Part shown: positions 51,913-61,788 of the stretch, piece after piece
Layout: each line of letters opens with the position of its first letter
Numbering within the stretch: the stretch's first letter is position 1
NCBI RefSeq assembly: GCF_015999465.1
Contig: NZ_CP065534.1
Coordinates: 1,364,001-1,428,000, forward strand
Direction of reading: 5' to 3'
Length of the DNA: 64,000 nt
Source of the DNA: Lonsdalea populi
GTDB taxonomy: Bacteria > Pseudomonadota > Gammaproteobacteria > Enterobacterales > Enterobacteriaceae
Made by a program: the position numbers and the translations under genes
The notes under the pieces: model-generated
What the model was told of the DNA's origin: nothing
The model's input: the letters and a program-made list of their open reading frames with translations, nothing else
Database searches by the model: none

Positions 51913-53175
51913 ATGACGCAAGACGACAAAAAAACTTTCGGCCAGTACACCCGCCGTTGCTTTCTTGCCGGGGGAGCAGCACTCGGCGGCGGCATGATGA
52001 TACCGGGTTTTATGAACACCGTCTGGGCGGCGGGATCCGATGCGCCGGAGAAAAAGGAGGTCCGCGTGGGGTTTATCCCACTGACCGACTGCTCGTCTGT
52101 GGTGATGGCGGCGGTGAAAAAGTTCGATGAAAAATACGGCATCAAAGTCATTCTGAGCAAAGAGTCCAGCTGGGCCTCGATACGCGACAAACTGGTCTCC
52201 GGCGAACTTGACGCTGCGCATGTGCTCTACGGACTGGTTTATGGCCTACAGCTAGGGGCTTCCGGTCCACAGCACGACATGGCGATGCTGATGGCTCTCA
52301 ACCATAACGGTCAAGCGATCACTCTGGCGAACCAGTTGAAGCAGGCGGGAGTGACTGATGATGCATCGCTTAAGAAAGTTATCGATGCCAGCGCCAAAGG
52401 CACCTACACTTTCGCGCAGACATTCCCGACAGGCACCCACGCCATGTGGCTGTATTACTGGCTCGCCAACGCTGGAATTCACCCGTTTAATGACGTCCGC
52501 AACGTAGTCGTGCCGCCGCCGCAGATGGTGGTGAATATGAAAATCGGCAACATGAGCGGGTACTGCGTGGGCGAGCCCTGGAATCAGCGTGCAATCCTTG
52601 ATGACATCGGTTTTACCGCCGTGACCTCACAGGAAATCTGGCCTGATCATCCCGAAAAAATTCTCGGCACCACTGCTTCGTGGGTGGCTGCTAACCCGAA
52701 TACTGCCCGCTCCCTGACCGCCGCCGTGCTCGAGGCATCACGCTGGATTGATACCTCAGACGCCAATCGTATTGAAACCGCGCAGGTCTTAGCGGCGCGC
52801 GCTTACATCAATACCGCGGTAGAAACTATTCAGGGACGAATGCTTGGCGATTACGAAAACGGTTTGGGCAGAAAATGGAAAGACGCCCACAGCATGCGTT
52901 TCTTTAATGACGGCGCGATCAACTACCCGTATCTGTCGGACGGTATGTGGTTCCTGACCCAGCACAAACGCTGGGGTCTGCTCGATAAAGAGCCCGACTA
53001 TCTCGGTGTTGCCAAAAAGATCAACCGCATTGACGTCTATAAGCAGGCCGCAAGCGTGGTTGGAGGCATTGCTCTGCCGTCCGGTGACATGCGCAGCAGT
53101 AAGTTGATTGACGGCAAGATTTGGGACGGCAGTCAACCCGTTGAGTATGCCAACAGTTTTGTGATGAAACGCTAA
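51913..53175 (+). CDS. nasF: Nitrate/nitrite ABC transporter, periplasmic binding protein
   Basis: This 420-aa NrtA/NasF-type nitrate-binding protein has an N-terminal twin-arginine signal (TRRCFLAGGAALGGG, Arg-14/Arg-15) and a likely cleavage after the VWAA segment near residue 40. It therefore probably reaches the periplasm folded. The core (VRVGFIPLTDCSSVVMAAVKK, SGELDAAHVL) is typical of the CmpA/NrtA family. It is the first gene after the leader terminator and is followed by nasE after a 12-bp gap. It captures nitrate for the NasE-NasD importer. Confidence 0.93.
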   Translation: MTQDDKKTFGQYTRRCFLAGGAALGGGMMIPGFMNTVWAAGSDAPEKKEVRVGFIPLTDCSSVVMAAVKKFDEKYGIKVILSKESSWASIRDKLVSGELDAAHVLYGLVYGLQLGASGPQHDMAMLMALNHNGQAITLANQLKQAGVTDDASLKKVIDASAKGTYTFAQTFPTGTHAMWLYYWLANAGIHPFNDVRNVVVPPPQMVVNMKIGNMSGYCVGEPWNQRAILDDIGFTAVTSQEIWPDHPEKILGTTASWVAANPNTARSLTAAVLEASRWIDTSDANRIETAQVLAARAYINTAVETIQGRMLGDYENGLGRKWKDAHSMRFFNDGAINYPYLSDGMWFLTQHKRWGLLDKEPDYLGVAKKINRIDVYKQAASVVGGIALPSGDMRSSKLIDGKIWDGSQPVEYANSFVMKR

Positions 53176-53187
53176 GTGAGGCCCGAT

Positions 53188-54084
53188 ATGTCTACTCCTT
53201 CAACAACTAATTTCGTGGCGCTAGCCGAACCGGTGAGTACAGAAGTCGTTCTGCCCAATGTGGCTAAACCCGAAGCGGTAAAACCGTCGACCAGCGCCAA
53301 CAAGCGTGCCGCCTTTCGTCGCAGTATGCAAAAGACGATTCCCGGTGTGCTGGGTATGGTCGTGCTGGTGGTCATCTGGCAGATTGCTGCCCTCAACAGC
53401 CAGGGATTCCCTACGCCGATGAAAACTTGGGAAGCAGCGAAGGTGATTTTTGCCGATCCGTTTTACATCGACGGACCCAATGATATGGGCATTGGCTGGA
53501 ACGTGCTGGCGTCGCTGAAACGCGTCGCTATCGGTTTTGGGCTGGCGGCGATTATCGGTATTCCCGCCGGATTTCTGATTGGTCGCTTCAGTTTTATCGC
53601 CAATATGTTCAACCCGGTCATCTCGCTGCTGCGCCCGGTAAGTCCGCTGGCCTGGTTGCCAATTGGTCTGCTGTTGTTCCAGCGCGCCGAACCGGCGTCA
53701 GCGTGGACGATTTTCGTCTGCTCCATCTGGCCGATGGTCCTCAATACCGCCGAGGGCGTGAAGCGTATCCCGCAGGATTACCTTAACGTCGCGCGGGTAC
53801 TGAAACTCGGTGAATTCACCGTGATACGCAAAATTCTGTTTCCGGCCGTGTTGCCCTACATCCTCACCGGTGTGCGTCTGTCGATAGGCATCGCGTGGCT
53901 GGTGATCGTCGCGGCAGAAATGCTGACCGGCGGCGTGGGTATCGGCTTCTGGATTTGGAATGAATGGAACAATCTCAACGTCGAAAACATCATCATCGCC
54001 ATTTTGCTGATTGGCGTGGTGGGCATGCTGCTGGAGCTGGGTCTAATGGCTATTGCTCGCCGTTTTAGCTACGACAATCGATAA
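53188..54084 (+). CDS. nasE: Nitrate ABC transporter permease
   Basis: This 298-aa integral membrane protein is of the NrtB/SsuC permease family. I choose the ATG at 53188 (MSTPSTTNFVALAEP), preceded by GAGG, rather than the upstream GTG at 53176. About six membrane segments are visible after residue 50. A coupling loop (RIPQDYLNVARVLKLGEFTVIRKILFPAVLP, EAA-like) contacts the ATPase. It lies between the binding protein and ATPase genes with a 12-bp spacing on each side. Confidence 0.93.
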   Translation: MSTPSTTNFVALAEPVSTEVVLPNVAKPEAVKPSTSANKRAAFRRSMQKTIPGVLGMVVLVVIWQIAALNSQGFPTPMKTWEAAKVIFADPFYIDGPNDMGIGWNVLASLKRVAIGFGLAAIIGIPAGFLIGRFSFIANMFNPVISLLRPVSPLAWLPIGLLLFQRAEPASAWTIFVCSIWPMVLNTAEGVKRIPQDYLNVARVLKLGEFTVIRKILFPAVLPYILTGVRLSIGIAWLVIVAAEMLTGGVGIGFWIWNEWNNLNVENIIIAILLIGVVGMLLELGLMAIARRFSYDNR

Positions 54085-54096
54085 CAGGAGCCTGAG

Positions 54097-54804
54097 ATGA
54101 AAACCGAGCAAAGAATCATCCGCGTTGAGAACGTCAGCCAGAGTTTTACCACCGCCAAAGGACCATTTCTGGCGCTCGACAACGTCAGTTTTGATATCGC
54201 CAAAGGAGAGACGGTAAGCCTGATCGGCCATTCGGGCTGTGGAAAATCGACGTTGCTCAACCTTATTGCCGGACTGAGCCGCCCTTCAGAGGGCGTGCTG
54301 CTGTGTGATAACCAGGAAATCACCGGTCCTGGGCCGGAGCGCGGGGTGGTGTTTCAGAATCACTCGCTGCTCCCGTGGTTGTCGACCTATGACAATGTGG
54401 GGCTGGCAGTGCGGCAGGTGTTTAAAGGACAGATGAGCAAAAACGAGATGCACGACTGGATAGCCCACAATCTTGAGCTGGTGCATATGGGGCATGCGAT
54501 GGACAAACGTCCCAGCGAAATTTCCGGAGGAATGAAGCAGCGTGTTGGCATTGCCCGTGCGCTGGCTATGAAGCCGAAAGTGCTGCTGATGGATGAACCG
54601 TTCGGCGCGCTCGATGCTCTGACCCGTGCGCATCTGCAGGACGCGGTGATGGAAATTCAGGTGCGGCTGAAGACCACCATTTTGCTTATCACCCATGATG
54701 TCGACGAAGCTGTACTGCTGTCGGACAGGGTAATGATGATGACCAATGGTCCGGCTGCCAAGATCGGCGAAATTTTGCATGTCGAGCTGGAGAGACCCCG
54801 TTAG
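54097..54804 (+). CDS. nasD: Nitrate ABC transporter ATPase, shortened by an in-frame TAG
   Basis: This NrtD/SsuB-type ATPase has Walker A (GHSGCGKST), signature SGGMKQR and Walker B (VLLMDEPFGALD), all intact. The frame stops at TAG 54802-54804 after 235 residues. The same frame continues for 29 sense codons (RLKLATDPLFQQYRQQVL and on) to TGA 54892-54894, which gives the usual family length near 265. CAG to TAG is the simplest origin. The missing tail lies after the nucleotide-binding core, so the short protein may still work. AGGAG precedes the ATG. Confidence 0.9.
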   Translation: MKTEQRIIRVENVSQSFTTAKGPFLALDNVSFDIAKGETVSLIGHSGCGKSTLLNLIAGLSRPSEGVLLCDNQEITGPGPERGVVFQNHSLLPWLSTYDNVGLAVRQVFKGQMSKNEMHDWIAHNLELVHMGHAMDKRPSEISGGMKQRVGIARALAMKPKVLLMDEPFGALDALTRAHLQDAVMEIQVRLKTTILLITHDVDEAVLLSDRVMMMTNGPAAKIGEILHVELERPR

Positions 54805-54907
54805 CGGCTGAAACTGGCGACCGATCCTCTGTTCCAGCAGTACCGCCAGCAGGTACTGCACTTTCTGTATGAAAAACATCGGGCAGTGGCCTGATTAGGC
54901 CGCCGGG

Positions 54908-57900
54908 ATGGGCGCAATGGACAAACCCACTCTGATAGTGATTGGCAATGGCATGGCTGGCGTGCGGCTGGTCGAACGGTTGTGTCAACTGGCGGCGGGA
55001 CATTATCGCATCGTGGTGGTTGGCGAAGAACCGCAGACAGCCTACAACCGCATCTTGCTCACCCCGGTGTTATCGGGGGAGAAGAGTTTTGCCGATATCG
55101 TGACCCATGACGCTGACTGGTATCAGCGCCATGAAGTGACGCTGCTGACCGGTGTGGCGGTGACGGAAATCTGCCGCGAGACCCGAACCCTCAAGGCGGG
55201 CAACCTCACGCTGTCCTATGACCATCTGGCGATCGCCACCGGTTCGCGGCCGTTTATGCCGCCGTTGCCGGGCGCGGAATTAGCCAGTATCTACGGTTTT
55301 CGTAGCCAGCAGGATGTCGACGGCATTCTGAATGGACAGTATGCGGGACAACCAGCAGTGGTAATCGGCGGGGGCGTGCTGGGTATTGAGGCGGCCGCGG
55401 GGCTGGCCCTGCGTGGCATGACGGTCACGCTGCTGCATCGGGGGCCGCACCTGATGGACCAGCAGCTCGACGCTTTTGCTGCCGGGCTGCTGCGCGACAG
55501 TTTGTCGGCGCGTGGAATTCATACGCTATTGCAGGCGAAAACCGTTTCGTATATCGGAGACGCATCGGGTCATGTGCAGGCGGTGATGCTGGATGATGGG
55601 AGAGCCATTCCTGCCGAACGCGTGGTGGTAGCGGCCGGTGTGCGTCCGAACATCTCGCTGGCGCTGGCTGCCGGACTAAGGTGCGATCGCGGCATAGTGG
55701 TCAGCAGCGAGATGCAAACCTCCGATCCGCACATTTCGGCCATCGGTGAATGCTGTCAGCCAGGGACGTTGACGCCAGGCCTGGTCGCACCGTGCTGGCA
55801 GCAGGCTGAGACGCTAGCCGCGCGCCTGGCAGGCGTATCATCGTCGTCGCCAGCGATGAGCAACGTGCCATTGCGCCTCAAAGTGACTGGCCTGAATCTG
55901 TTTTGTGCCGGTGAGCTGAACGGCGGCGAAAACGGCCAAATCCACAGCACTTTTGATCCCTTCGAGGGCCACTATCGCCGCCTGTTTTTTCGCGATAGCC
56001 AACTCAAAGGGGTGCTATTGTGGGGCGATATTGGTGACAGCATACACTATTTATCGTCCCTCGACGGAACGCAGTCTCTTACGGCGCAGCTCAGCGTGTT
56101 CAGTCCTCCACAAGCGCCTCATTTATCTGAATCTCAGTCAATGAAAACAGAACAGTTACCCCTCAAGGTGACGAGGAGCATTGCATTGTCTAAACCCGTA
56201 TTAGTTATGGCCGGGCACGGTATGGTTGGCCACCATTTCTTACAACAACTGGTCGAACGCGAGCTGCACTTGCAGTATCAGATTATTGTTTTTGCTGAAG
56301 AAACTTCCCCAGCCTATGACCGTGTGCATCTCTCCGAGCTGTTCTCGGGGCGTAGCGCCCAGTCGCGGTCGATGGTCGAGGAGGGTTTCTTTGAGGCAAC
56401 CGGCATTGAATTGCGCCTTGGACACGGCGTCGATCACGTTGATGCGCGCCACCGTTTTGTGGTTGACCGACAGGGGCATCAGACGGCCTATGACCTGCTA
56501 GTGCTCGCCACCGGATCCTATCCGTTTGTGCCGCCGATTCCGGGAAATGACGCACCGGGATGTATGGTGTATCGCACTCTTGAGGATCTGTCGGCCATCA
56601 AAGCCTGTGCGGAAAAGGGCACAGTGGGCGTGGTGGTTGGTGGTGGCCTGCTGGGGCTTGAGGCGGCCAACGCGCTCAAGCATCTCGGGCTGCAAACCCA
56701 CGTGGTGGAGTTTGCCCCCCGTCTGATGGGCGTCCAACTCGATGAAGACGGCGCCGGTATGCTGCGACGTAAGGTTGAGGCGCTGGGGGTGCAGGTGCAC
56801 ACCGGCAAAGAGACACGTGGCATCGTGGCTGGCGAGATGTGCAGTTATCGGATGGAGTTTGCCGATGGCAGTCATCTGGAAACCGATCTGGTGTTGTTTT
56901 CAGCAGGGATTCGGCCTAACGATCGACTGGCTAAACAATGCGGGCTGGATGTGGGGCTTCGAGGCGGAATAGTGATTAATGACCAGTGTCGCACCTCCGA
57001 TCCGGCCATTTTTGCCATCGGCGAATGCGCACTGTGGAAGGGGCAAATCTTCGGCCTGGTGGCACCTGGCTATCAGATGGCGCGCATATTGGCAGATACG
57101 CTCTCCGGCAGCGAGGCGGCTTTCAAGGGCGCGGACATGAGCACCAAACTCAAGTTGTTGGGCGTCGAAGTGGCGTCGATCGGTGGTGCACACGGTCGTA
57201 CGCCGGGCAGCCAGAGCTACACTTGGGTCAACGGGCCAGCCCAAGTGTACAAAAAGATTGTTGTATCGCAGGATGGCAAACGTTTGCTTGGCGCGGTACT
57301 GGTCGGCGACAGCAGCGAGTACGGTACGCTGCTGCAAATGATGCTTAACGACATACCGCTACCCACTAATCCCGAGGGGCTGATTTTACCTGCCAGCACG
57401 GGCGAGGCCCCGCAAACCCTGGGCGTTGCGGCGCTGCCAGGGGGGGCGCAGATTTGCTCCTGTCACAACGTCAGCAAGGCTGATATCTGCGAGGCAGTTA
57501 AGGGGGGTTGCGGCGACATGGCGGCAATCAAATCCTGCACCAGGGCGGCGACCGGTTGCGGCGGGTGTGCGGCGCTGACTAAACAGGTGATGGAATTCGC
57601 GCTCACCGAGCTGGGTGTTGAAGTAAAGAAAGACGTCTGCGAGCATTTCGCCTATTCGCGTCGGGAGCTGTATCACTTAGTGCGCATAGGCAATATTCGC
57701 AGTTGGGACGCGCTGCTTGGCAAACACGGACAGGGCCGCGGCTGCGAAATCTGCAAACCGCTGGTGGGCTCGATTCTGGCGTCGTGCTGGAATGATTACC
57801 TGCTCAAACCGCAGCATTTGCCGTTGCAGGACACCAACGATCGCTACTTTGCCAATATTCAGAAAGACGGCACTTATTCGGTGGTGCCGCGTGTTCCGGC

Positions 57901-59113
57901 CGGTGAGATAACGCCGGACGGGCTGATAGCCATTGGCAGAGTCGCCAAACGTTACAACCTCTACACCAAAATTACCGGTGGGCAACGCATCGACCTGTTC
58001 GGCGCACGCCTCGAACAGTTACCGGCTATCTGGCAGCAACTGGTCGACGCCGGTTTCGAAACCGGCCACGCATACGGCAAATCACTGCGCACGGTGAAAT
58101 CCTGTGTCGGTTCGAGCTGGTGTCGCTACGGAGTGCAAAACTCCACCTCGCTGGCGCTACTGCTGGAGAATCGTTACAAGGGCCTGCGTTCGCCGCATAA
58201 AATTAAGATGGCGGTTTCCGGCTGTACCCGGGAATGTGCTGAGGCACAGAGCAAAGACGTCGGCGTGATCGCTACCGATAAGGGCTGGAATCTTTACGTT
58301 TGCGGCAATGGCGGAATGAAACCACGCCACGCGGATTTACTGGCGCAGGACATGGGCGTTGAAGAACTTGTCCGAACCGTAGACCGTTTCCTGATGTTCT
58401 ATATCCGCACCGCCGATCGCCTGCAGCGCACCAGCACCTGGATGGACAACCTTGAGGGGGGGATGAACTATCTGCGCCAGGTGGTGCTGGAAGACAGCCT
58501 TAATATCGCCGCCGAGCTGGAGCACGAGATGAGTATGGTGATCGATACCTACCAGTGCGAATGGCAAACCACGCTGGCCGACCCGGACCGTTTGGCGCTG
58601 TTTAAGCCGTTTGTCAATAGCGAGGAGCCGGATGAGACTGTGGTGATGGTGCAGGAGCGTGAGCAGCTCCGCCCGGCAACTCACGAAGAGCGCCAGACGT
58701 TGGCCGTAAGCTCTCCTTCGGAAGCAAATGCGGAGGACTGGGTTGAGATATGCGCGTTGAGCGCTATTCCCGGCAATGCAGGTATGGCAGCAAGACTGGC
58801 CGATCAACAGATTGCGCTGTTCCACCTTCCTGAACATCCACAGCAGGTGTTTGCCCTGAGCAATCACGAACCGGATAGCGACGCGAACGTACTGGCGCGC
58901 GGTTTGATCGGCGATGTCAGGGGCGAGCCGGTGGTGATTTCGCCACTATACAAACAGCGTTTCAGCCTGCTTGACGGCCGCAGTGTTGATTCATGCGGGA
59001 TCGTACTGAACGTCTGGCCGGTGAAAGTGGACGACTTACGGGTTTGGGTACGGCAGCGTCCCGTGGAACGGGATGAGAAAAGGGCCGACATCATCCAAAT
59101 GGTCAGCCTATGA
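54908..59113 (+). CDS. nasB: Fused NADH-nitrate reductase electron-transfer subunit and NADH-nitrite reductase (NasC-NasB-NirD)
   Basis: This single protein of 1401 aa holds what are two proteins in Klebsiella. Residues 1-400 or so are a NasC-like FAD/NAD reductase (TLIVIGNGMAGVRLVERL, AIATGSRPFMPPLPG) that feeds electrons to NasA. From about residue 427 a NirB-like nitrite reductase begins (SKPVLVMAGHGMVGHHF), with FAD/NAD folds, a BFD-type [2Fe-2S] region (ICSCHNVSK to GCGGC, about 849-886) and siroheme/[4Fe-4S] cysteines (SCVGSSWC near 1065, SGCTREC near 1105). The last 110 or so residues are NirD-like. It reduces nitrite to ammonium. The junction keeps GAGGAG (56173-56178) seven bases before an in-frame TTG (56186), a possible internal start. 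ATG 54917 is an alternative main start. It overlaps nasA by ATGA. Confidence 0.9.
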   Translation: MGAMDKPTLIVIGNGMAGVRLVERLCQLAAGHYRIVVVGEEPQTAYNRILLTPVLSGEKSFADIVTHDADWYQRHEVTLLTGVAVTEICRETRTLKAGNLTLSYDHLAIATGSRPFMPPLPGAELASIYGFRSQQDVDGILNGQYAGQPAVVIGGGVLGIEAAAGLALRGMTVTLLHRGPHLMDQQLDAFAAGLLRDSLSARGIHTLLQAKTVSYIGDASGHVQAVMLDDGRAIPAERVVVAAGVRPNISLALAAGLRCDRGIVVSSEMQTSDPHISAIGECCQPGTLTPGLVAPCWQQAETLAARLAGVSSSSPAMSNVPLRLKVTGLNLFCAGELNGGENGQIHSTFDPFEGHYRRLFFRDSQLKGVLLWGDIGDSIHYLSSLDGTQSLTAQLSVFSPPQAPHLSESQSMKTEQLPLKVTRSIALSKPVLVMAGHGMVGHHFLQQLVERELHLQYQIIVFAEETSPAYDRVHLSELFSGRSAQSRSMVEEGFFEATGIELRLGHGVDHVDARHRFVVDRQGHQTAYDLLVLATGSYPFVPPIPGNDAPGCMVYRTLEDLSAIKACAEKGTVGVVVGGGLLGLEAANALKHLGLQTHVVEFAPRLMGVQLDEDGAGMLRRKVEALGVQVHTGKETRGIVAGEMCSYRMEFADGSHLETDLVLFSAGIRPNDRLAKQCGLDVGLRGGIVINDQCRTSDPAIFAIGECALWKGQIFGLVAPGYQMARILADTLSGSEAAFKGADMSTKLKLLGVEVASIGGAHGRTPGSQSYTWVNGPAQVYKKIVVSQDGKRLLGAVLVGDSSEYGTLLQMMLNDIPLPTNPEGLILPASTGEAPQTLGVAALPGGAQICSCHNVSKADICEAVKGGCGDMAAIKSCTRAATGCGGCAALTKQVMEFALTELGVEVKKDVCEHFAYSRRELYHLVRIGNIRSWDALLGKHGQGRGCEICKPLVGSILASCWNDYLLKPQHLPLQDTNDRYFANIQKDGTYSVVPRVPAGEITPDGLIAIGRVAKRYNLYTKITGGQRIDLFGARLEQLPAIWQQLVDAGFETGHAYGKSLRTVKSCVGSSWCRYGVQNSTSLALLLENRYKGLRSPHKIKMAVSGCTRECAEAQSKDVGVIATDKGWNLYVCGNGGMKPRHADLLAQDMGVEELVRTVDRFLMFYIRTADRLQRTSTWMDNLEGGMNYLRQVVLEDSLNIAAELEHEMSMVIDTYQCEWQTTLADPDRLALFKPFVNSEEPDETVVMVQEREQLRPATHEERQTLAVSSPSEANAEDWVEICALSAIPGNAGMAARLADQQIALFHLPEHPQQVFALSNHEPDSDANVLARGLIGDVRGEPVVISPLYKQRFSLLDGRSVDSCGIVLNVWPVKVDDLRVWVRQRPVERDEKRADIIQMVSL

Positions 59114-61788
59114 GCCAATCGCCGACCTCTGTTGCAACCACCTGCGCCTATTGCGGCGTAGGGTGTGGCGTGCGAATGCAGTTGCAGGACACGGCGTTTG
59201 TCGCCCACGGTGAGATGACGCATCCGGCTAATCTCGGGCGGCTATGCGTCAAGGGCAGCGCGCTGGGAGAAACGCTTGGACTTGAAGGACGTCTGCTGCG
59301 CCCGGAAATCGACCGTCAGCCGGTCAGTTGGTCGCAGGCACTCGACGCGGTGGCCGATGGCCTGCGGGCAGTCATTGATCAGCATGGCCCGCAGGCGGTG
59401 GCGTTCTACGGTTCGGGGCAACTGCTCACCGAAGACTATTATGTTGCCAACAAACTGATGAAAGGCTTCATCGGTTCGGGGAACATGGATACTAACTCTC
59501 GGTTGTGTATGGCCTCGGCGGTGGCGGGCTACAAGCGGGCATTCGGGGCCGACGTGGTACCGTGCGATTATCAGGATCTTGAACAGGCCGACTGCGTGAT
59601 CCTCACCGGTTCTAACACCGCATGGGCGCATCCGGTAGTATATCAAAGGCTGGCGCTGGCGAAAAAATCGCGGCCCGGGATGTGCATTGTAGTGATCGAT
59701 CCGCGTCAGACGGCGACCTGCGACATTGCCGATCTGCATTTGCCATTGCGTCCCGGCAGTGACGCGGCGCTATTTTGCGGTGTGCTCAACGCGATGGCTG
59801 GGCAAGGATGTCTGGATGACGACTTTTTACAACAGCATACGCAGGGTGCGGAAGAGACGCTGGCGGCAGTAAAAGCGTGGACGTTAGCAAAAACCGCCGA
59901 TTTTTGCTGCCTGTCACAGGCGCAGCTGCAGGTATTCTATCAATTTATCGCGGACAGCGACCGTCTGGTGACCCTGTATTCCATGGGTATCAATCAGTCC
60001 AGTTCCGGCGTCGATAAGTGTAATGCCATCATTAACCTGCATCTGGCGACGGGCAAAATTGGCCGTGCAGGCTGCGGACCTTTTTCGATAACCGGTCAAC
60101 CCAACGCGATGGGTGGGCGTGAGGTGGGCGGGCTGGCGAATCAGTTGGCGGCACATATGGGCTTTACGGCGGAAGAAATTGACCGTGTCGGCCGTTTCTG
60201 GCACAGCGATAACGTGGCGAAAACTGCCGGATTGAATGCGGTTGATCTGTTTCGAGCCATTGAAGAGGGGCGGGTCAAGGCGCTGTGGATTATGGGTACT
60301 AATCCGCTGGTGTCTCTGCCCGATGCCGACCGTGTGCGTGCCGGACTCGCGCGCTGCCCGCTGGTGATTGTCTCTGACATTATGCGCGATACCGATACCA
60401 CCCGTGCGGCGCACATTTGCCTGCCCGCGCTAGGCTGGGGCGAGAAAAATGGCACTGTGACCAACTCGGTGCGCTGCGTATCGCGTCAGCGCAGCTTCCT
60501 GCCCCCTCCCGGTGAGGCAAAAGCCGACTGGTGGATAATCAGCCAGGTTGCCCGGCGGCTGGGGTTTACCGAGGCGTTTAACTATCAGCATCCGGCCGAG
60601 ATTTTTCGCGAACACGCCCGGCTTTCCGGCTTTGAGAACCAGGGGCGGCGCGCATTTGATATCAGTGGATTGGCGCAACTCTCTAATTCTCAGTGGGACG
60701 ATATGTCACCGGTTCAGTGGCCGGTCAACGTCCGCTATCCGCACGGTATGCCGCGCCTGTTTGCTGATGGCAAGTTTTATCATCCAGATGGGAGAGCGCG
60801 GCTTATTGCCATCACGCCGAGGTTGCCGATAAATCACCCCAGCGCGGCTTATCAGCTGGTGATGAATACCGGCCGGGTGCGAGATCAATGGCATACCATG
60901 ACCCGTACCGGTAAGTCCGCACGACTGATGCAACATCTCAGCGAACCTTTTTGTCAGTTTCATCCCGATGACTGCCCGGCTGCGCAGGCGGGTGATTTGC
61001 TGCGGGTCTCGTCGTCACACGGCTGGCTGCTGCTGCGCGCGGATCCTGACAGTCTGCAACCGCGCGGCAGCCTGTTCGTGCCGATGCACTGGAGTAGCCA
61101 GTTCAGCCAGCAGGCGCGGGTGAATGCGTTAATTGAGGCGCATACCGACCCACTTTCCGGTCAGCCGGAAAGCAAGCAGATGCCGGTGCGCATGCAACGC
61201 TGGAACCCCGCCTGGCATGCCGAAGTATTTCTTCGAACCGACCTCGCCACACCGCCATCGGTAGCCTACTGGAGTCGAATTACTCAGCCTGGTGTGACCC
61301 ATTTCACACTGGCCGACTCCACGAAACCCGAAGACTGGATCGCGTGGCTGGACGACCAGTTCGGCATCGGCCAGTGGATCTGTCAGTCGGCACGGATGGG
61401 AGACGAGGGTTTTAATCTTCTGGCGTGGAAGGACGGAGAATTGCAGCTGGCGTTTTACGCTCACATTAACCCGCCGATGCCAAACAGGCAGGCTATCGTC
61501 GCCGCCTTTGCCTGGGTTTTCTCTGATGCACCGGCGCGGCTGGCATTGCTGGCAGGGCGCGCAGAAGGCGGTAAAACGCCGACCGGCGCTATCCTGTGCA
61601 GCTGTTTTGGCGTGGGTGAAATCGCCATTGCCGACGCGGTGCGACAGGGATGTCACAGTGCCGCACAGCTCGGTGCGGCACTGAAATGCGGCACCAACTG
61701 CGGCTCATGTATTCCCGAATTGAAAAAAATTATCGCCAAAGAGCGTGAGACGTTAATGGCAAGAGGTCATCATGAATACCCTCGATAA
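59110..61788 (+). CDS. nasA: Assimilatory nitrate reductase, catalytic subunit
   Basis: This 892-aa cytoplasmic molybdopterin (bis-MGD) enzyme reduces nitrate to nitrite. N-terminal C12, C15, C19 and C46 (CAYCGVGCG, LCVKGS) bind a [4Fe-4S] cluster. Typical oxidoreductase segments follow (GSGQLLTEDYYVANKLMKG, MGINQSSSGVDKCNAIINLH, MNTGRVRDQWHTMTRTG). The C-terminus carries an extra BFD-like [2Fe-2S] domain (ILCSCFGVGE to CGTNCGSC), as in Klebsiella NasA. The start overlaps the stop of the fused reductase gene (ATGA), and its own end overlaps cobA by 17 bp, so the three genes are translationally coupled. Confidence 0.95.
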   Translation: MSQSPTSVATTCAYCGVGCGVRMQLQDTAFVAHGEMTHPANLGRLCVKGSALGETLGLEGRLLRPEIDRQPVSWSQALDAVADGLRAVIDQHGPQAVAFYGSGQLLTEDYYVANKLMKGFIGSGNMDTNSRLCMASAVAGYKRAFGADVVPCDYQDLEQADCVILTGSNTAWAHPVVYQRLALAKKSRPGMCIVVIDPRQTATCDIADLHLPLRPGSDAALFCGVLNAMAGQGCLDDDFLQQHTQGAEETLAAVKAWTLAKTADFCCLSQAQLQVFYQFIADSDRLVTLYSMGINQSSSGVDKCNAIINLHLATGKIGRAGCGPFSITGQPNAMGGREVGGLANQLAAHMGFTAEEIDRVGRFWHSDNVAKTAGLNAVDLFRAIEEGRVKALWIMGTNPLVSLPDADRVRAGLARCPLVIVSDIMRDTDTTRAAHICLPALGWGEKNGTVTNSVRCVSRQRSFLPPPGEAKADWWIISQVARRLGFTEAFNYQHPAEIFREHARLSGFENQGRRAFDISGLAQLSNSQWDDMSPVQWPVNVRYPHGMPRLFADGKFYHPDGRARLIAITPRLPINHPSAAYQLVMNTGRVRDQWHTMTRTGKSARLMQHLSEPFCQFHPDDCPAAQAGDLLRVSSSHGWLLLRADPDSLQPRGSLFVPMHWSSQFSQQARVNALIEAHTDPLSGQPESKQMPVRMQRWNPAWHAEVFLRTDLATPPSVAYWSRITQPGVTHFTLADSTKPEDWIAWLDDQFGIGQWICQSARMGDEGFNLLAWKDGELQLAFYAHINPPMPNRQAIVAAFAWVFSDAPARLALLAGRAEGGKTPTGAILCSCFGVGEIAIADAVRQGCHSAAQLGAALKCGTNCGSCIPELKKIIAKERETLMARGHHEYPR

